In this document: piece by piece, positions 1 through 8,246 of the stretch
Numbering within the stretch: the first letter of the stretch is position 1
Layout of the letters: the number at the start of each line of letters is the position of its first letter
Source: DAONJL01 sp035405645 [NCBI: bacterium]
Lineage (GTDB): Bacteria; JAGOBX01; DAONJL01
Direction of reading: 5' to 3'
Length of the DNA: 11,216 nucleotides
Assembly: GCA_035405645.1 (NCBI GenBank)
Contig: DAONJL010000013.1
Span: forward strand, 22,946 to 34,161
Position numbers and translations under genes: made by a program
Notes under the pieces: model-generated
Told to the model about the DNA's origin: nothing
Database searches by the model: none
Seen by the model: only the letters and a program-made list of their open reading frames with translations

Positions 1-851
1 TCACTCTTTTTTACTACTCCACCTGATATTGTTTTTAATTGGTTTTCTATTGTTGTCAATGTTTCTGTTATTGTAAATAATTCATCTTCAACTGGATTAA
101 ATTCTTCTTCTTTATATTTTTTTATTAATAATATTTTATTCCATTCGCTATTTATTTTTATTGTTGGTATAAAATTCTGTATCTCTTTTATTTCTTTTAT
201 TTTATCTTTTAAATAATTTTTCTCAAATCCCTCTATTTTCAATACATATTTCTCATTATTATATGCAAATGCAAATGATATATCCATATTATTTATTATT
301 GGTTGAATTAATTTTTTCTTGATTATATTTATTGTAAAAATTAATGAATCTACTTCTGATATAAAATCTTGATTGCTCCAACAAATCTCTTTTATAATAT
401 TATTCAATTCATCAATAAATACTAAACTATTCTTAATATTAAATTCATATTGATTTTTTCCTTTAACTTTGAGTTGAAATCTTCCTTTTTGCTCTAATAA
501 TTCTTGTATTGTATTTAATAAATCATTAAAATTATATGGCTTATATATATATCTATCTGCCCCATAATTTAATCCTTCTAATTTTGATTCTAAATATGCT
601 TTTGCGGTTAATATTATAAATGGAATATTTTTATATTTTTCATTCATCTTCACTCTCTTGCAAAATTCAAAACCATCCATTTCTGGCATCATTACATCTG
701 ATAAAATCAAATCAACTTCATTATGTGTTAATTGCTTTAATGCTTCTATCCCATTATATGCCTGTATTACTTTATAGCCACTATTTGTTAATTGAAGATT
801 TAATATTTGTTGTAAGGCTTTTGAATCTTCGACTACTAATATTGTTTTCAT
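1..851 (-). CDS. Response regulator with unrecognised C-terminal region (3' end outside window)
   Basis: Cytoplasmic two-component receiver protein. The reading frame opens at ATG 851 and is still open at base 1 (283 full codons), so the C-terminus is missing. Residues 1-120 are a complete receiver: acidic pair E8/D9, phospho-acceptor D52 in LSDVMMPEMDG, T82 in ILTA and K104 in YKPY. The rest (about 125-283) shows no recognisable DNA-binding helix-turn-helix, GGDEF or other output domain. It is an alternating helix/strand region with segments such as VDSLIFTINIIKKKLI and DISFAFAYNNEKYVLKIEGF, whose order loosely recalls an RsbW-like ATPase fold but lacks its catalytic Asn and Gly motifs; that resemblance is speculative. 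The start codon lies one base after the TAA of the 979-residue TPR gene, and no Shine-Dalgarno is evident, so translation is probably coupled. The partner histidine kinase is not in the window. The receiver call is firm; the output is unknown. Confidence 0.9.
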   Translation of the reverse strand, partial: MKTILVVEDSKALQQILNLQLTNSGYKVIQAYNGIEALKQLTHNEVDLILSDVMMPEMDGFEFCKRVKMNEKYKNIPFIILTAKAYLESKLEGLNYGADRYIYKPYNFNDLLNTIQELLEQKGRFQLKVKGKNQYEFNIKNSLVFIDELNNIIKEICWSNQDFISEVDSLIFTINIIKKKLIQPIINNMDISFAFAYNNEKYVLKIEGFEKNYLKDKIKEIKEIQNFIPTIKINSEWNKILLIKKYKEEEFNPVEDELFTITETLTTIENQLKTISGGVVKKS

Positions 852-852
852 A

Positions 853-3792
853 TTATTTTATTTTATATAAATTTTCTTTATCTATTTTTATTAATTCATT
901 TTTTATTTTTTCTGCATTTTTATGATTTTTTTCTTTTTTATATTTCTCTAATAATAAATATTTATATCTTATTTTTTCTAAATAATCAAGTTCATTAAAT
1001 AACTTTTCATCATATTCTATTTCTATTGCTTTATTGTAAATTTTATATTCTATTTCTTTTTCTAATAATTTATATTTTTCGTCTTCTCTCTTTGTTAACT
1101 CTTTAAAATATTTTTCTGCTTTTTTATAATCATTTAAAAATAAATAGTTATTTGCTAAATAATAATTATATGTTTCTTTATTTGATAAGTCTTTATTAAT
1201 TAAATCATTAAATATTTCAATGCTTTTTTGAAATTCACCATTTAATAATAAGATCTTTCCTTTTTCAAGTAAAATAATTGGTTTATAAAATTCATCTATT
1301 TTTCTTAATAATGTATTACAAATTTTTAAACTATTTTTAAAATCGCCTTGTTGATAATATATATCTTTTAATAAATTTAAAATATCAAAATTATTTTCAT
1401 CTATTTTTATTTGTTGTATATATTTTAGTGCTTTTTCATATTCTTTATTTGAATAATAATAAAAACTTAATAATAATAATGTTTTCTCATAATAAATTGA
1501 TGATTTGAAATTTTCAATAAACAATAACATATTTTTTTCTGCAATAGAATATTTTTTATTTCTAATATTTAATATAATCATTCTATATTGTGCTAAATCT
1601 GTTATATTTGAATCGTTAAATTCTGTTATAATTTTCTCATAGAATTGTCTCGCTGTTTCATAATTTCGCGTGTTATAATTTATGTCACCCATTAACAAAT
1701 ATTTTTCTGGTATCAAATATTTTTTTATGTTTTTTAAATATTCATAACTTTTATATATTTCATTCTTTTTAAAATAAATCATTGCTAAATTATAATTTAT
1801 TTCTTCTCTTTGTTCTTCACTTATATTTTTTGTATTTAATAGTTCTTCAAATATTTCTTTTGCTTTATTAAAATATCTTAATTCTTTATAACAATTCGCT
1901 ATATTAAGATTTATTCGATAAATATCTTTTTCTTCATACTTTTTCAATTCTTCCAGAAAATTTATTGCTTCCTCATATTTCATATTTTTTATTAATAACT
2001 CTGTATATAGTTTTAAAATCTTCAAATAATTATTTTTATCATTTAATAATTTTTTCTTATAAAGAAAAAATTTTTCACTAAAATCATCAATTCGATTCTC
2101 TTGAAAATATAAATAAAAAATATTATAAAAAAATGTTGAATCATATTTTTTTTCTAATAATTCATTTATTATCTTTTCTGCTTCTTTATATTTTTTATTT
2201 TTTAACAAAATTAAATATTTATATGATTTTATTTTGCTTATAATTGTTTCATCTTTTATTTCTGAAATATATCTATCTATTATATTTAATGCCAGATTAT
2301 TTTGTTCAGTTATATAGTATATATTTATCTTTTTTAATAATACTCTTTGTTCATCTGATTTATCATAATATTTTAATGAATTCATAAAATCATTTTGTTC
2401 AAAATAATAATCTCCTATTCTTTCGTTTATTAAATCACGAAATTTATCATCATTTAAATTAATAAATAATTTTTTTAATAAATTTATTGCTTTATTATTT
2501 TGACCTGTTTCTGCATATGCATTACTTATTTCATAAATTGCATAATCATCATATTTTAACATTTTATTTTTTTTGTAAAATTCTATTACCTTATCTGGTT
2601 GATTTGTTTTATTTAATGAATAAAAATAGTAATAAATATTTTTTTCTAATAATTCTTCATTTATTTTTTCGCTTATTAATTTATTAAATGAATTTATTAC
2701 TTCTTCAAATTTATTTTTTTCAAATAAAATTAATGTTTTATCAACTAAATATTTATGATAATAATAATTATTTTTTGTATTGTTAATCTTTTCAAATAAT
2801 GAAACAGCAAGGTCTGGTTTATTAATTTTATAATATGTATAACCTGATAATGCATATTTATAATTTCGTAAGTTTTCATTTTCATTTATTATTTTATTCA
2901 AATTATTTATGCATTCATTATATCTTGCTTTTAAAAAATTTATTTCTGCTAATCGATAATATAAGATATTTAAAAATTCAATATCTTTTTTTTCTTTTTC
3001 TACTTTTATTATTAATTCTTTTAAAATTTTTTCTGCTTTTTCATAATTTGCTAATCGTATATAAATATATGCTTCGAAATATTTAATTGAATCAAATTTT
3101 AATAATTTTGTTAGTGTATAACATTCTTTTAAAAGTTCTGTGCTTTTATTTAATTTCAAACTTGATTGATAAAATATTTTAAATGCATTTAAAATTAATT
3201 CTTCATTATTATAAAAATATTTCTTATACTCATCATATTTTTTTAGACATTTTATAAATTCATTTTTTTTATATGATAAAATTAAATCTATAAAATTTAT
3301 ATTTGTATAAAGTTCAATATATCTTTCATTATATTTCAGACTATTAAATAGTTTTATGTATTCTTCTGTTTTATTCAAATCATTTTTAGTAAAATAAAAA
3401 ATTATCATTGCACCATATTTTAAATAGTTGTCAATACTTATTTTTTCTATATATTTTAAAGCACTATTAAAATTATTTATTTTATAATATGATATTGCTG
3501 TTAAATAATTTATTAAATCAAGAATAATTGGTTTTGTTAAATTTATTTTTTCTGTTTCTATCTTTTTTACTAATTTTTCATATTCGCCATTCTCAAATAA
3601 TATTTTTATTTCGAGTAAATAATTATCTTCATAAAAAAAAGAATTTTGTGGAATTGGTTTTATAAATTCCTGAATATTCTGTATATATTCTTCTCTTTCG
3701 GATATGGAAAATAAATTTTTATAAAATTGCTCTGCTGAAAATAATATTGAACAATTTATAAATAACCAAATAATAAAAAATTTCTTAATCAT
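853..3792 (-). CDS. Large exported TPR-repeat protein (979 aa)
   Basis: Probably a periplasmic or surface scaffold protein; no enzymatic motif is visible. Residues 1-20 form a Sec signal peptide (basic MIKK, a hydrophobic stretch, then LFSA before EQ). Cys14 is not in a proper lipobox, so a lipoprotein is unlikely. From about residue 60 to 970 the chain is a near-continuous run of degenerate TPR-like helical pairs. Recurring helix-B signatures include YEKAEKILKELI (about 250-261), NKAINLLKKLF (433-443), YEEAINFLEEL (606-616), FNKAKEIFEELL (641-652), YETARQFYEKII (711-722), FQKSIEIFNDLI (854-865) and YKKAEKYFKEL (889-899), about 18 in all. Composition is extreme in Lys, Asn, Ile and Tyr, as expected from the AT bias. 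ATG 3792 overlaps the end of the TonB-like gene by 8 bp and no Shine-Dalgarno is seen, which suggests coupled translation. Specific function is unknown; partners are inferred only from the operon. Confidence 0.9.
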   Translation of the reverse strand: MIKKFFIIWLFINCSILFSAEQFYKNLFSISEREEYIQNIQEFIKPIPQNSFFYEDNYLLEIKILFENGEYEKLVKKIETEKINLTKPIILDLINYLTAISYYKINNFNSALKYIEKISIDNYLKYGAMIIFYFTKNDLNKTEEYIKLFNSLKYNERYIELYTNINFIDLILSYKKNEFIKCLKKYDEYKKYFYNNEELILNAFKIFYQSSLKLNKSTELLKECYTLTKLLKFDSIKYFEAYIYIRLANYEKAEKILKELIIKVEKEKKDIEFLNILYYRLAEINFLKARYNECINNLNKIINENENLRNYKYALSGYTYYKINKPDLAVSLFEKINNTKNNYYYHKYLVDKTLILFEKNKFEEVINSFNKLISEKINEELLEKNIYYYFYSLNKTNQPDKVIEFYKKNKMLKYDDYAIYEISNAYAETGQNNKAINLLKKLFINLNDDKFRDLINERIGDYYFEQNDFMNSLKYYDKSDEQRVLLKKINIYYITEQNNLALNIIDRYISEIKDETIISKIKSYKYLILLKNKKYKEAEKIINELLEKKYDSTFFYNIFYLYFQENRIDDFSEKFFLYKKKLLNDKNNYLKILKLYTELLIKNMKYEEAINFLEELKKYEEKDIYRINLNIANCYKELRYFNKAKEIFEELLNTKNISEEQREEINYNLAMIYFKKNEIYKSYEYLKNIKKYLIPEKYLLMGDINYNTRNYETARQFYEKIITEFNDSNITDLAQYRMIILNIRNKKYSIAEKNMLLFIENFKSSIYYEKTLLLLSFYYYSNKEYEKALKYIQQIKIDENNFDILNLLKDIYYQQGDFKNSLKICNTLLRKIDEFYKPIILLEKGKILLLNGEFQKSIEIFNDLINKDLSNKETYNYYLANNYLFLNDYKKAEKYFKELTKREDEKYKLLEKEIEYKIYNKAIEIEYDEKLFNELDYLEKIRYKYLLLEKYKKEKNHKNAEKIKNELIKIDKENLYKIK

Positions 3793-4480
3793 ATTTAATA
3801 TTTATTTTTAATAATTTATATGCAATTTCAGTATCTTTATTAAATATTAATTTTGAGACAAAATTATAAACTGCTTTATCTAATGAAATTATTTTCGAAC
3901 TTTTTATAAAATTTATCTTTTCCACTTTGCCTTCTGGATTAATCTTAATTAATAATTCAATTAATATGTTTTCATAAAATGGATTTATAAATTCTGGTAA
4001 ATTAAGTTCTGATTGTTTTATTATTATTCGCTCTGCTTGTATTTTTGTTATTTCAGGTATCTGCTCTTTTTCTTCTTCTTTTTCTATATATTCTTTTTCT
4101 TCTTCCTTTTGTTCTTCTTCAATTTTTTCTTCTCCTTTTTCTACAACTTTTTCTTCTGTTTTTTGTTCTTTTTCTACTTTCTCTTCAATCTTTTCTTCAA
4201 CTTTTTCTTTTCCTTCTTCTGGAATTCTCTCTTCCTCTATAATTTCCTCTTCTTTAATTTTTTTCTTCTCTTTCTTTTTTATTATTTCTTTTTTGGCTGG
4301 TTTTATTTCTCCCTCTTTTACTTCTAATATCTCTGTATCACTTTTTTTTTCGATTATTGAAGAAACACTAATCTTTTTTGCTATTTCTTTTTTTAAATTT
4401 ATTTTGTAATGATAAATATAAATAGTAGTAAATACTATGATAAAAAGAATAATTATGATAATATCTTTATTCTTTTTCAT
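3785..4480 (-). CDS. TonB/TolA-like envelope-spanning protein with Glu/Lys-rich linker
   Basis: Probably an inner-membrane-anchored protein that reaches across the periplasm to an outer-membrane partner. Three parts are visible in 231 residues. Residues 7-25 are a single hydrophobic anchor after MKKNKD, so the body should face the periplasm. Residues about 44-147 are a linker dominated by Glu, Lys and Ile with very few prolines. Residues about 160-231 match the TonB C-terminal pattern: a strand, then INPEGKVEKINFIKSS, then LDKAV, then LIFNK and a final strand LLKINIKY. TonB linkers are normally Pro-rich; a charged, probably helical linker is more like TolA. No ExbB/TolQ or ExbD/TolR gene lies nearby, so whether it is energised is unknown. 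It sits 74 bp downstream of the TPR-HhH gene and overlaps the large TPR gene by 8 bp. No clear Shine-Dalgarno precedes ATG 4480. The C-terminal domain call is good; choosing TonB over TolA is not possible from sequence alone. Confidence 0.82.
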   Translation of the reverse strand: MKKNKDIIIIILFIIVFTTIYIYHYKINLKKEIAKKISVSSIIEKKSDTEILEVKEGEIKPAKKEIIKKKEKKKIKEEEIIEEERIPEEGKEKVEEKIEEKVEKEQKTEEKVVEKGEEKIEEEQKEEEKEYIEKEEEKEQIPEITKIQAERIIIKQSELNLPEFINPFYENILIELLIKINPEGKVEKINFIKSSKIISLDKAVYNFVSKLIFNKDTEIAYKLLKINIKYD

Positions 4481-4532
4481 TTATCTAATTTTTTATTCTT
4501 TGTAAAAAATAAACTGAACAAACTGTGGTGGG

Positions 4533-4550
4533 ATATTTATTCATAAATAT
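4533..4550. repeat. AT-only inverted repeat in the 74-bp gap
   Basis: Perfect 8-bp arms ATATTTAT and ATAAATAT around a 2-base centre, between the TPR-HhH gene and the TonB-like gene. This is the only gap longer than 20 bp inside the six-gene cluster. The stem has no G or C and no T-tract directly follows it on the minus strand, so an efficient terminator is unlikely. It could be an mRNA-processing or operator site, or chance in such AT-rich DNA. Confidence 0.35.
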
Positions 4551-4554
4551 TTAA

Positions 4555-6276
4555 TTAAAAAACACTTATTACATCTTTTAATGCATTATAGTCTTCTAAT
4601 GTGATTCCCGGCACTTTAATTATATCATCACCTGTTTTAAATTTTTCAATATTCTCTCTATACCAGATTATATTTTGTGCCTTATATTCTGTTATATTTG
4701 GTAATCTTGTTAAATCAGATAAAGATGCTGTATTTATATTTATCTTTCCTGCTAATGAACTTGCTGAACTTACACTCGGAGTATATTGTGGAGTTGTTCC
4801 TGTTGTTCGTGGTGTCTCAAAATATGATGGTTGACTTAATATTGATTGTAAAACTGAATAATCTCTTTGTTCTTCATATCTTGGTGTCTCATAATAACTT
4901 GATTGATATGATGGATAAATAGTTGAATAATAATCACTTTGATATCTACTGCTCATATCATAAGATGTTTTTGGTTTATTTAATTCTTCTTTTATTTTTC
5001 CTAATTCTGAATTTATTGTTCTTAATTCTTCTTTTAATGCTTTTACACTTTCAAGTTCAAATGTCTTTTTTTCGGCATTTAATTTTTCTTCTAATGCTCT
5101 ATTATTCTTTTTTACTTCAACTAATTTTAAACTTAATTGTGCCACTTCTTTATTTAATTCAGTATTTTTTAATTCTAATTCATTCATCTTTTTTGCTTTC
5201 TTTACATCTTCCATTTCTTTTCTAAATTCTTCTAATGATAATAAATATTGCTCTTGTTGCTCTTTTATTGTTTTATCCGCTTTTGTTGAGATGTTCTTTA
5301 TTTCATCTGCTGCTGATTTTCTTAATTCATCGATTCTCTGTAAAATTCCTTCTTTAAATTTTGAATAATCATCTTTTAGTTTTTGCATATCTGATTTTAA
5401 TTCTTCTACAATTTTCCTTGTAAAATTAAATTCATCTTTTAAATTTATAAAACTTTCCTGAGTTGAATAATAAACAGAACTCATACTTTGTTTTGTTTGT
5501 TCTGTATATGGTGTTTCTTCTTTTTTTTCTTGTGTTTTTGTTATTGCTGTTTCTGGCATTGATGCTTCTGGTAATGGTTGTAATTTGGTTGTCTCACTTT
5601 TTTCTGGCGAATATACTGCTAACTCACTTCTTCTTTGTAAATCATAATCTCGTTTTATAATTGATAAATTATATAATGCTTCTTTATTATTTTCATCTAT
5701 CTTTAAAACTTTATTATATTGTTCTATTGCTTTATCTATCTCTCCATTTAATTTATATGCTACACCTAAATTTAATAATGCTGGAATTGATGTTGGATTT
5801 AATAATAGTGCTTTTTGATATTCTACTATTGCTTCTGGATATTTTCCTAATATTCGATATACTACACCTAAATTAATATGATAATCAATATCATTTTGAT
5901 TTAATGCAATTGCACTTTTAAAAGCATTTACTGCTTTGTTATATTGCCGTGTTTTATAATAACAAATTCCTAAATTATAAAATGCATCTGCTATATTGGG
6001 ATTATATTGAATTGATAATTCTAAATTTTTTATTGCTTCAACATAATTACCAATTGCTAAATATACTGTGCCTAAACTATAATAAGCATTTGCATTTGAT
6101 GGGTCGAATTTTATTGCTTCTTCAAATGAAACTATTGCATTTCTGTAATCTTTCTTTTCAAAATATGAAATGCCCAATTTATAATGAGTTCTGCTATTTT
6201 GTTCATTTATATTTTGTGAATATAAAATAGAAATAAAAATAACTAATAATAAAATTACAAAAAAATTTTGTTTCAT
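4555..6276 (-). CDS. Exported TPR / coiled-coil / ComEA-type helix-hairpin-helix protein
   Basis: Exported multidomain protein of 573 residues. Residues 1-20 form a Sec signal peptide ending LYS before QN. Residues 29-198 are five 34-residue TPRs in perfect register (29-62, 63-96, 97-130, 131-164, 165-198), each with the LG..Y and AI/AV..(F/Y) signature, plus a half repeat to about 215. A Pro/Thr/Glu-rich linker (about 216-270) leads to a long coiled coil (about 275-440) and a Tyr/Ser-rich low-complexity region (about 445-505). Residues 510-573 are a double helix-hairpin-helix of the ComEA kind: it opens with INTAS, and the hairpins are LPNIT (525-529) and VPGIT (555-559). In ComEA this module binds DNA outside the inner membrane. 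Here it could bind DNA or have become a protein-binding module. The TPR plus coiled coil also recalls CpoB/YbgF of the Tol system, in reverse order. A strong Shine-Dalgarno supports ATG 6276. Domains are firm; role is open. Confidence 0.92.
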   Translation of the reverse strand: MKQNFFVILLLVIFISILYSQNINEQNSRTHYKLGISYFEKKDYRNAIVSFEEAIKFDPSNANAYYSLGTVYLAIGNYVEAIKNLELSIQYNPNIADAFYNLGICYYKTRQYNKAVNAFKSAIALNQNDIDYHINLGVVYRILGKYPEAIVEYQKALLLNPTSIPALLNLGVAYKLNGEIDKAIEQYNKVLKIDENNKEALYNLSIIKRDYDLQRRSELAVYSPEKSETTKLQPLPEASMPETAITKTQEKKEETPYTEQTKQSMSSVYYSTQESFINLKDEFNFTRKIVEELKSDMQKLKDDYSKFKEGILQRIDELRKSAADEIKNISTKADKTIKEQQEQYLLSLEEFRKEMEDVKKAKKMNELELKNTELNKEVAQLSLKLVEVKKNNRALEEKLNAEKKTFELESVKALKEELRTINSELGKIKEELNKPKTSYDMSSRYQSDYYSTIYPSYQSSYYETPRYEEQRDYSVLQSILSQPSYFETPRTTGTTPQYTPSVSSASSLAGKININTASLSDLTRLPNITEYKAQNIIWYRENIEKFKTGDDIIKVPGITLEDYNALKDVISVF

Positions 6277-6281
6277 TACTG

Positions 6282-6290
6282 CTCTCCTTT
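6282..6290 (-). promoter_or_regulatory. Strong Shine-Dalgarno of the TPR-HhH gene
   Basis: AAAGGAGAG, with the GGAG core 7 bases before ATG 6276. It lies in the 20-bp gap after the LysM gene. It is one of only two convincing Shine-Dalgarno sites in the cluster, which suggests independent and probably high translation of this gene. Confidence 0.8.
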
Positions 6291-6296
6291 ATTATT

Positions 6297-8246
6297 TTAT
6301 TCTAATAATCTTAATTCAAGTTTTGCTTTAAATGCAATTTCACTATTTGGTTCAATAATAACTGCTCGCTCAAATTGATTATATGCTTTATCAAATAATT
6401 TTAATTGTTTATAAACCAAACCTAAATGGTATCTTTTTATTTGTGAATCTTCTTCATAAAATACTGATTTCTCTATATATTCTTTTGCCTTAATTATTTC
6501 ACCTTGTTGAAAATAAATCCAACCTAAAGTATGATAATATTTTGCTTTATGCTGTAAATCAAGATTAATTGCTTTATATACAAGATTTTCTGCTTCATTT
6601 AATTTTGTCCCTAATTCTGCATATAAATATGCTAAATTATTATAAGCAAGTGGATTATTTGGAAAATATTCTATTGCCTTCTGATATTCTTTTATTGCTT
6701 CATCATACATTCCTTTTAATTTGTATTCGTATCCTTTTTTATTAAAATATGTTGCATCATAATTATATAGTTTTTCTTCAAATTGCATTTGTTTTGGACT
6801 CTTTTTTTCACTATACATTGGTTTTAATAATACTCTTGAATTTATATCAGGTATCTTTTTTTCTTCTTCTAATTTCGGCGCACGCTCTGGAATCATCTTA
6901 ATATCCTGCATTATTTCCGCTGTTTTTAATATTGCCTCTTCTATATTTTTCTTTGGTTGAAAATTATACTCTTCTGAATATTTATTATGTAATTCCATTT
7001 CTTCTCGTAACGAAAATTCTTTCTCACTTATTTTTTCTAATTCTTTTGTCTTACTTTCTATTTCAGCTTCACTTATTTTCTCTTCTGGTTTTAACATTAA
7101 ATCTTCTGCTTTTGTTTTACTTATCATTTTTAAATAATTTGCTGATATACTATTTAATTCATCTTCGGGTAAAAAAGTTAATACTTTTGAAAAATAATAT
7201 TTTGCATTTCCATAATTTTTTAATACTTCATAATATATTTTGCCTAAATTAAAATTTGCTTCTTTTAATTTCTCGCCATCTGGATAGAGTTCAATATATT
7301 TTTTATAATACTTTATTGCATTTGCTATATCATTTATAAAATGACTTGATACTGCTACATTATATAATGCCTTTTTATAATCCCCTTCTTGATATGATGT
7401 CTTTTCCAGATATTTTAAATAATTCTGTATTGCTTCTTTATAATTATTTTTACTAAATTGAAAATCAGCAATTTTTAAATAATCTTCACTTTCCTTTATA
7501 TCATCTTCTCTTATTCTTACTTCTTTTGGTATTAATCTTATGTTTTCTACTTCATCTAATTTCTTTGGTTCCTCTACTTGAATTTGTTCATCAATTATTA
7601 TTGTATCGCCTTCGGATATTGATATTAAATTTTGTAAATTATTTAATTCAACTATACGATGATATTTCGCACCATCGCCATAAACTTTTTTCGCTATATC
7701 CCATAATGTTTCGTTCTTCTGAACTATATATGTTTTATATGTTAATTTTGGTTTTGTAATAAAAAAATCAGTATCTATTTGACTGGTCGATGGAACTTTA
7801 TCTTCCGAACTTATAAATTGAATATCTTCATCTACTAATGGTAACTTTTTTATTGTTGTATCACTCTTAATTTCTTCTATATTTATTTTTTTCTTTTCTG
7901 GTTTTATTTCTTCTTCTGTTAATTTTTTATATTGATATTTTGCTACACTTATAAATGGTGAGTTTGGATATAAGTTTATAAAATCTTTGTAAATTTTTAT
8001 TGCATCAGTTACAAATCCAGCATTTTCATAGGCTTTTGCAAGATAATATAATGAACTACTATATTTATAACTATCTGAATTTTCATATTTCTTTCTTATT
8101 TCACTGAATAATTTAATTGCTTCTTTGAAATCATTACTTTTAAATGTATTTAATGCTCTTTCAAAATCTTCATCAATGTTATTACTTAAAATTTGTATTG
8201 GAAAATATACTACCAAAAAAATTATTAAAACATAACTATTCTTCAT
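6297..8246 (-). CDS. Exported TPR-LysM-TPR protein
   Basis: Exported 649-residue protein, probably bound to peptidoglycan. Residues 1-21 form a signal peptide (MKNS, then a hydrophobic core to QILS). Residues 25-112 are TPR-like repeats of the BamD/YbgF kind, with IYKDFINLYPNSPFI near 85-99. After a charged linker, residues 172-219 are a LysM domain: YIVQKNETLWDIAKKVYGD, then ELNNL and a closing SEGDTIII strand. LysM domains bind GlcNAc-containing glycans such as peptidoglycan. A second TPR block spans about 252-375, a Glu/Lys-rich hinge about 378-490, and a third, more canonical TPR block about 498-648 (for example YDEAIKEYQKAIEYFPNNP at 514-532). ATG 8246 overlaps the last 11 bp of the CarD-TPR gene and has no Shine-Dalgarno, so coupled translation is likely. 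The order TPR-LysM-TPR suggests a wall-tethered scaffold holding partners on both sides; that is inference. Confidence 0.92.
   Translation of the reverse strand: MKNSYVLIIFLVVYFPIQILSNNIDEDFERALNTFKSNDFKEAIKLFSEIRKKYENSDSYKYSSSLYYLAKAYENAGFVTDAIKIYKDFINLYPNSPFISVAKYQYKKLTEEEIKPEKKKINIEEIKSDTTIKKLPLVDEDIQFISSEDKVPSTSQIDTDFFITKPKLTYKTYIVQKNETLWDIAKKVYGDGAKYHRIVELNNLQNLISISEGDTIIIDEQIQVEEPKKLDEVENIRLIPKEVRIREDDIKESEDYLKIADFQFSKNNYKEAIQNYLKYLEKTSYQEGDYKKALYNVAVSSHFINDIANAIKYYKKYIELYPDGEKLKEANFNLGKIYYEVLKNYGNAKYYFSKVLTFLPEDELNSISANYLKMISKTKAEDLMLKPEEKISEAEIESKTKELEKISEKEFSLREEMELHNKYSEEYNFQPKKNIEEAILKTAEIMQDIKMIPERAPKLEEEKKIPDINSRVLLKPMYSEKKSPKQMQFEEKLYNYDATYFNKKGYEYKLKGMYDEAIKEYQKAIEYFPNNPLAYNNLAYLYAELGTKLNEAENLVYKAINLDLQHKAKYYHTLGWIYFQQGEIIKAKEYIEKSVFYEEDSQIKRYHLGLVYKQLKLFDKAYNQFERAVIIEPNSEIAFKAKLELRLLE

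Noticed and set aside
1-3. TGA on the minus strand at the very edge, as a stop for the response regulator
   Set aside because: It is out of frame. From ATG 851 the in-frame codon is AGT at 5-3, followed by GA and the window edge, so the gene continues.
3749-3751. Cys14 of the large TPR protein as a lipoprotein attachment site
   Set aside because: The preceding residues F-I-N do not form a lipobox, and a good signal peptidase I site follows at LFSA.
4013-4327. Plus-strand Phe/Leu-rich open frame resembling a membrane protein
   Set aside because: It is the complement of Glu/Lys codons in the TonB-like linker; the TTC/TTT run has no start signal or domain.
5463-6230. Several plus-strand hydrophobic open frames over the TPR-HhH gene
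   Set aside because: They are antisense shadows of the phased TPR coding sequence; Leu-rich translations are expected from AT-rich complement.
853-8246. Repeat-rich coding region as a CRISPR or tandem DNA repeat array
   Set aside because: Repetition is at protein level (34-residue TPRs) with divergent DNA; no identical direct repeats with spacers are seen.
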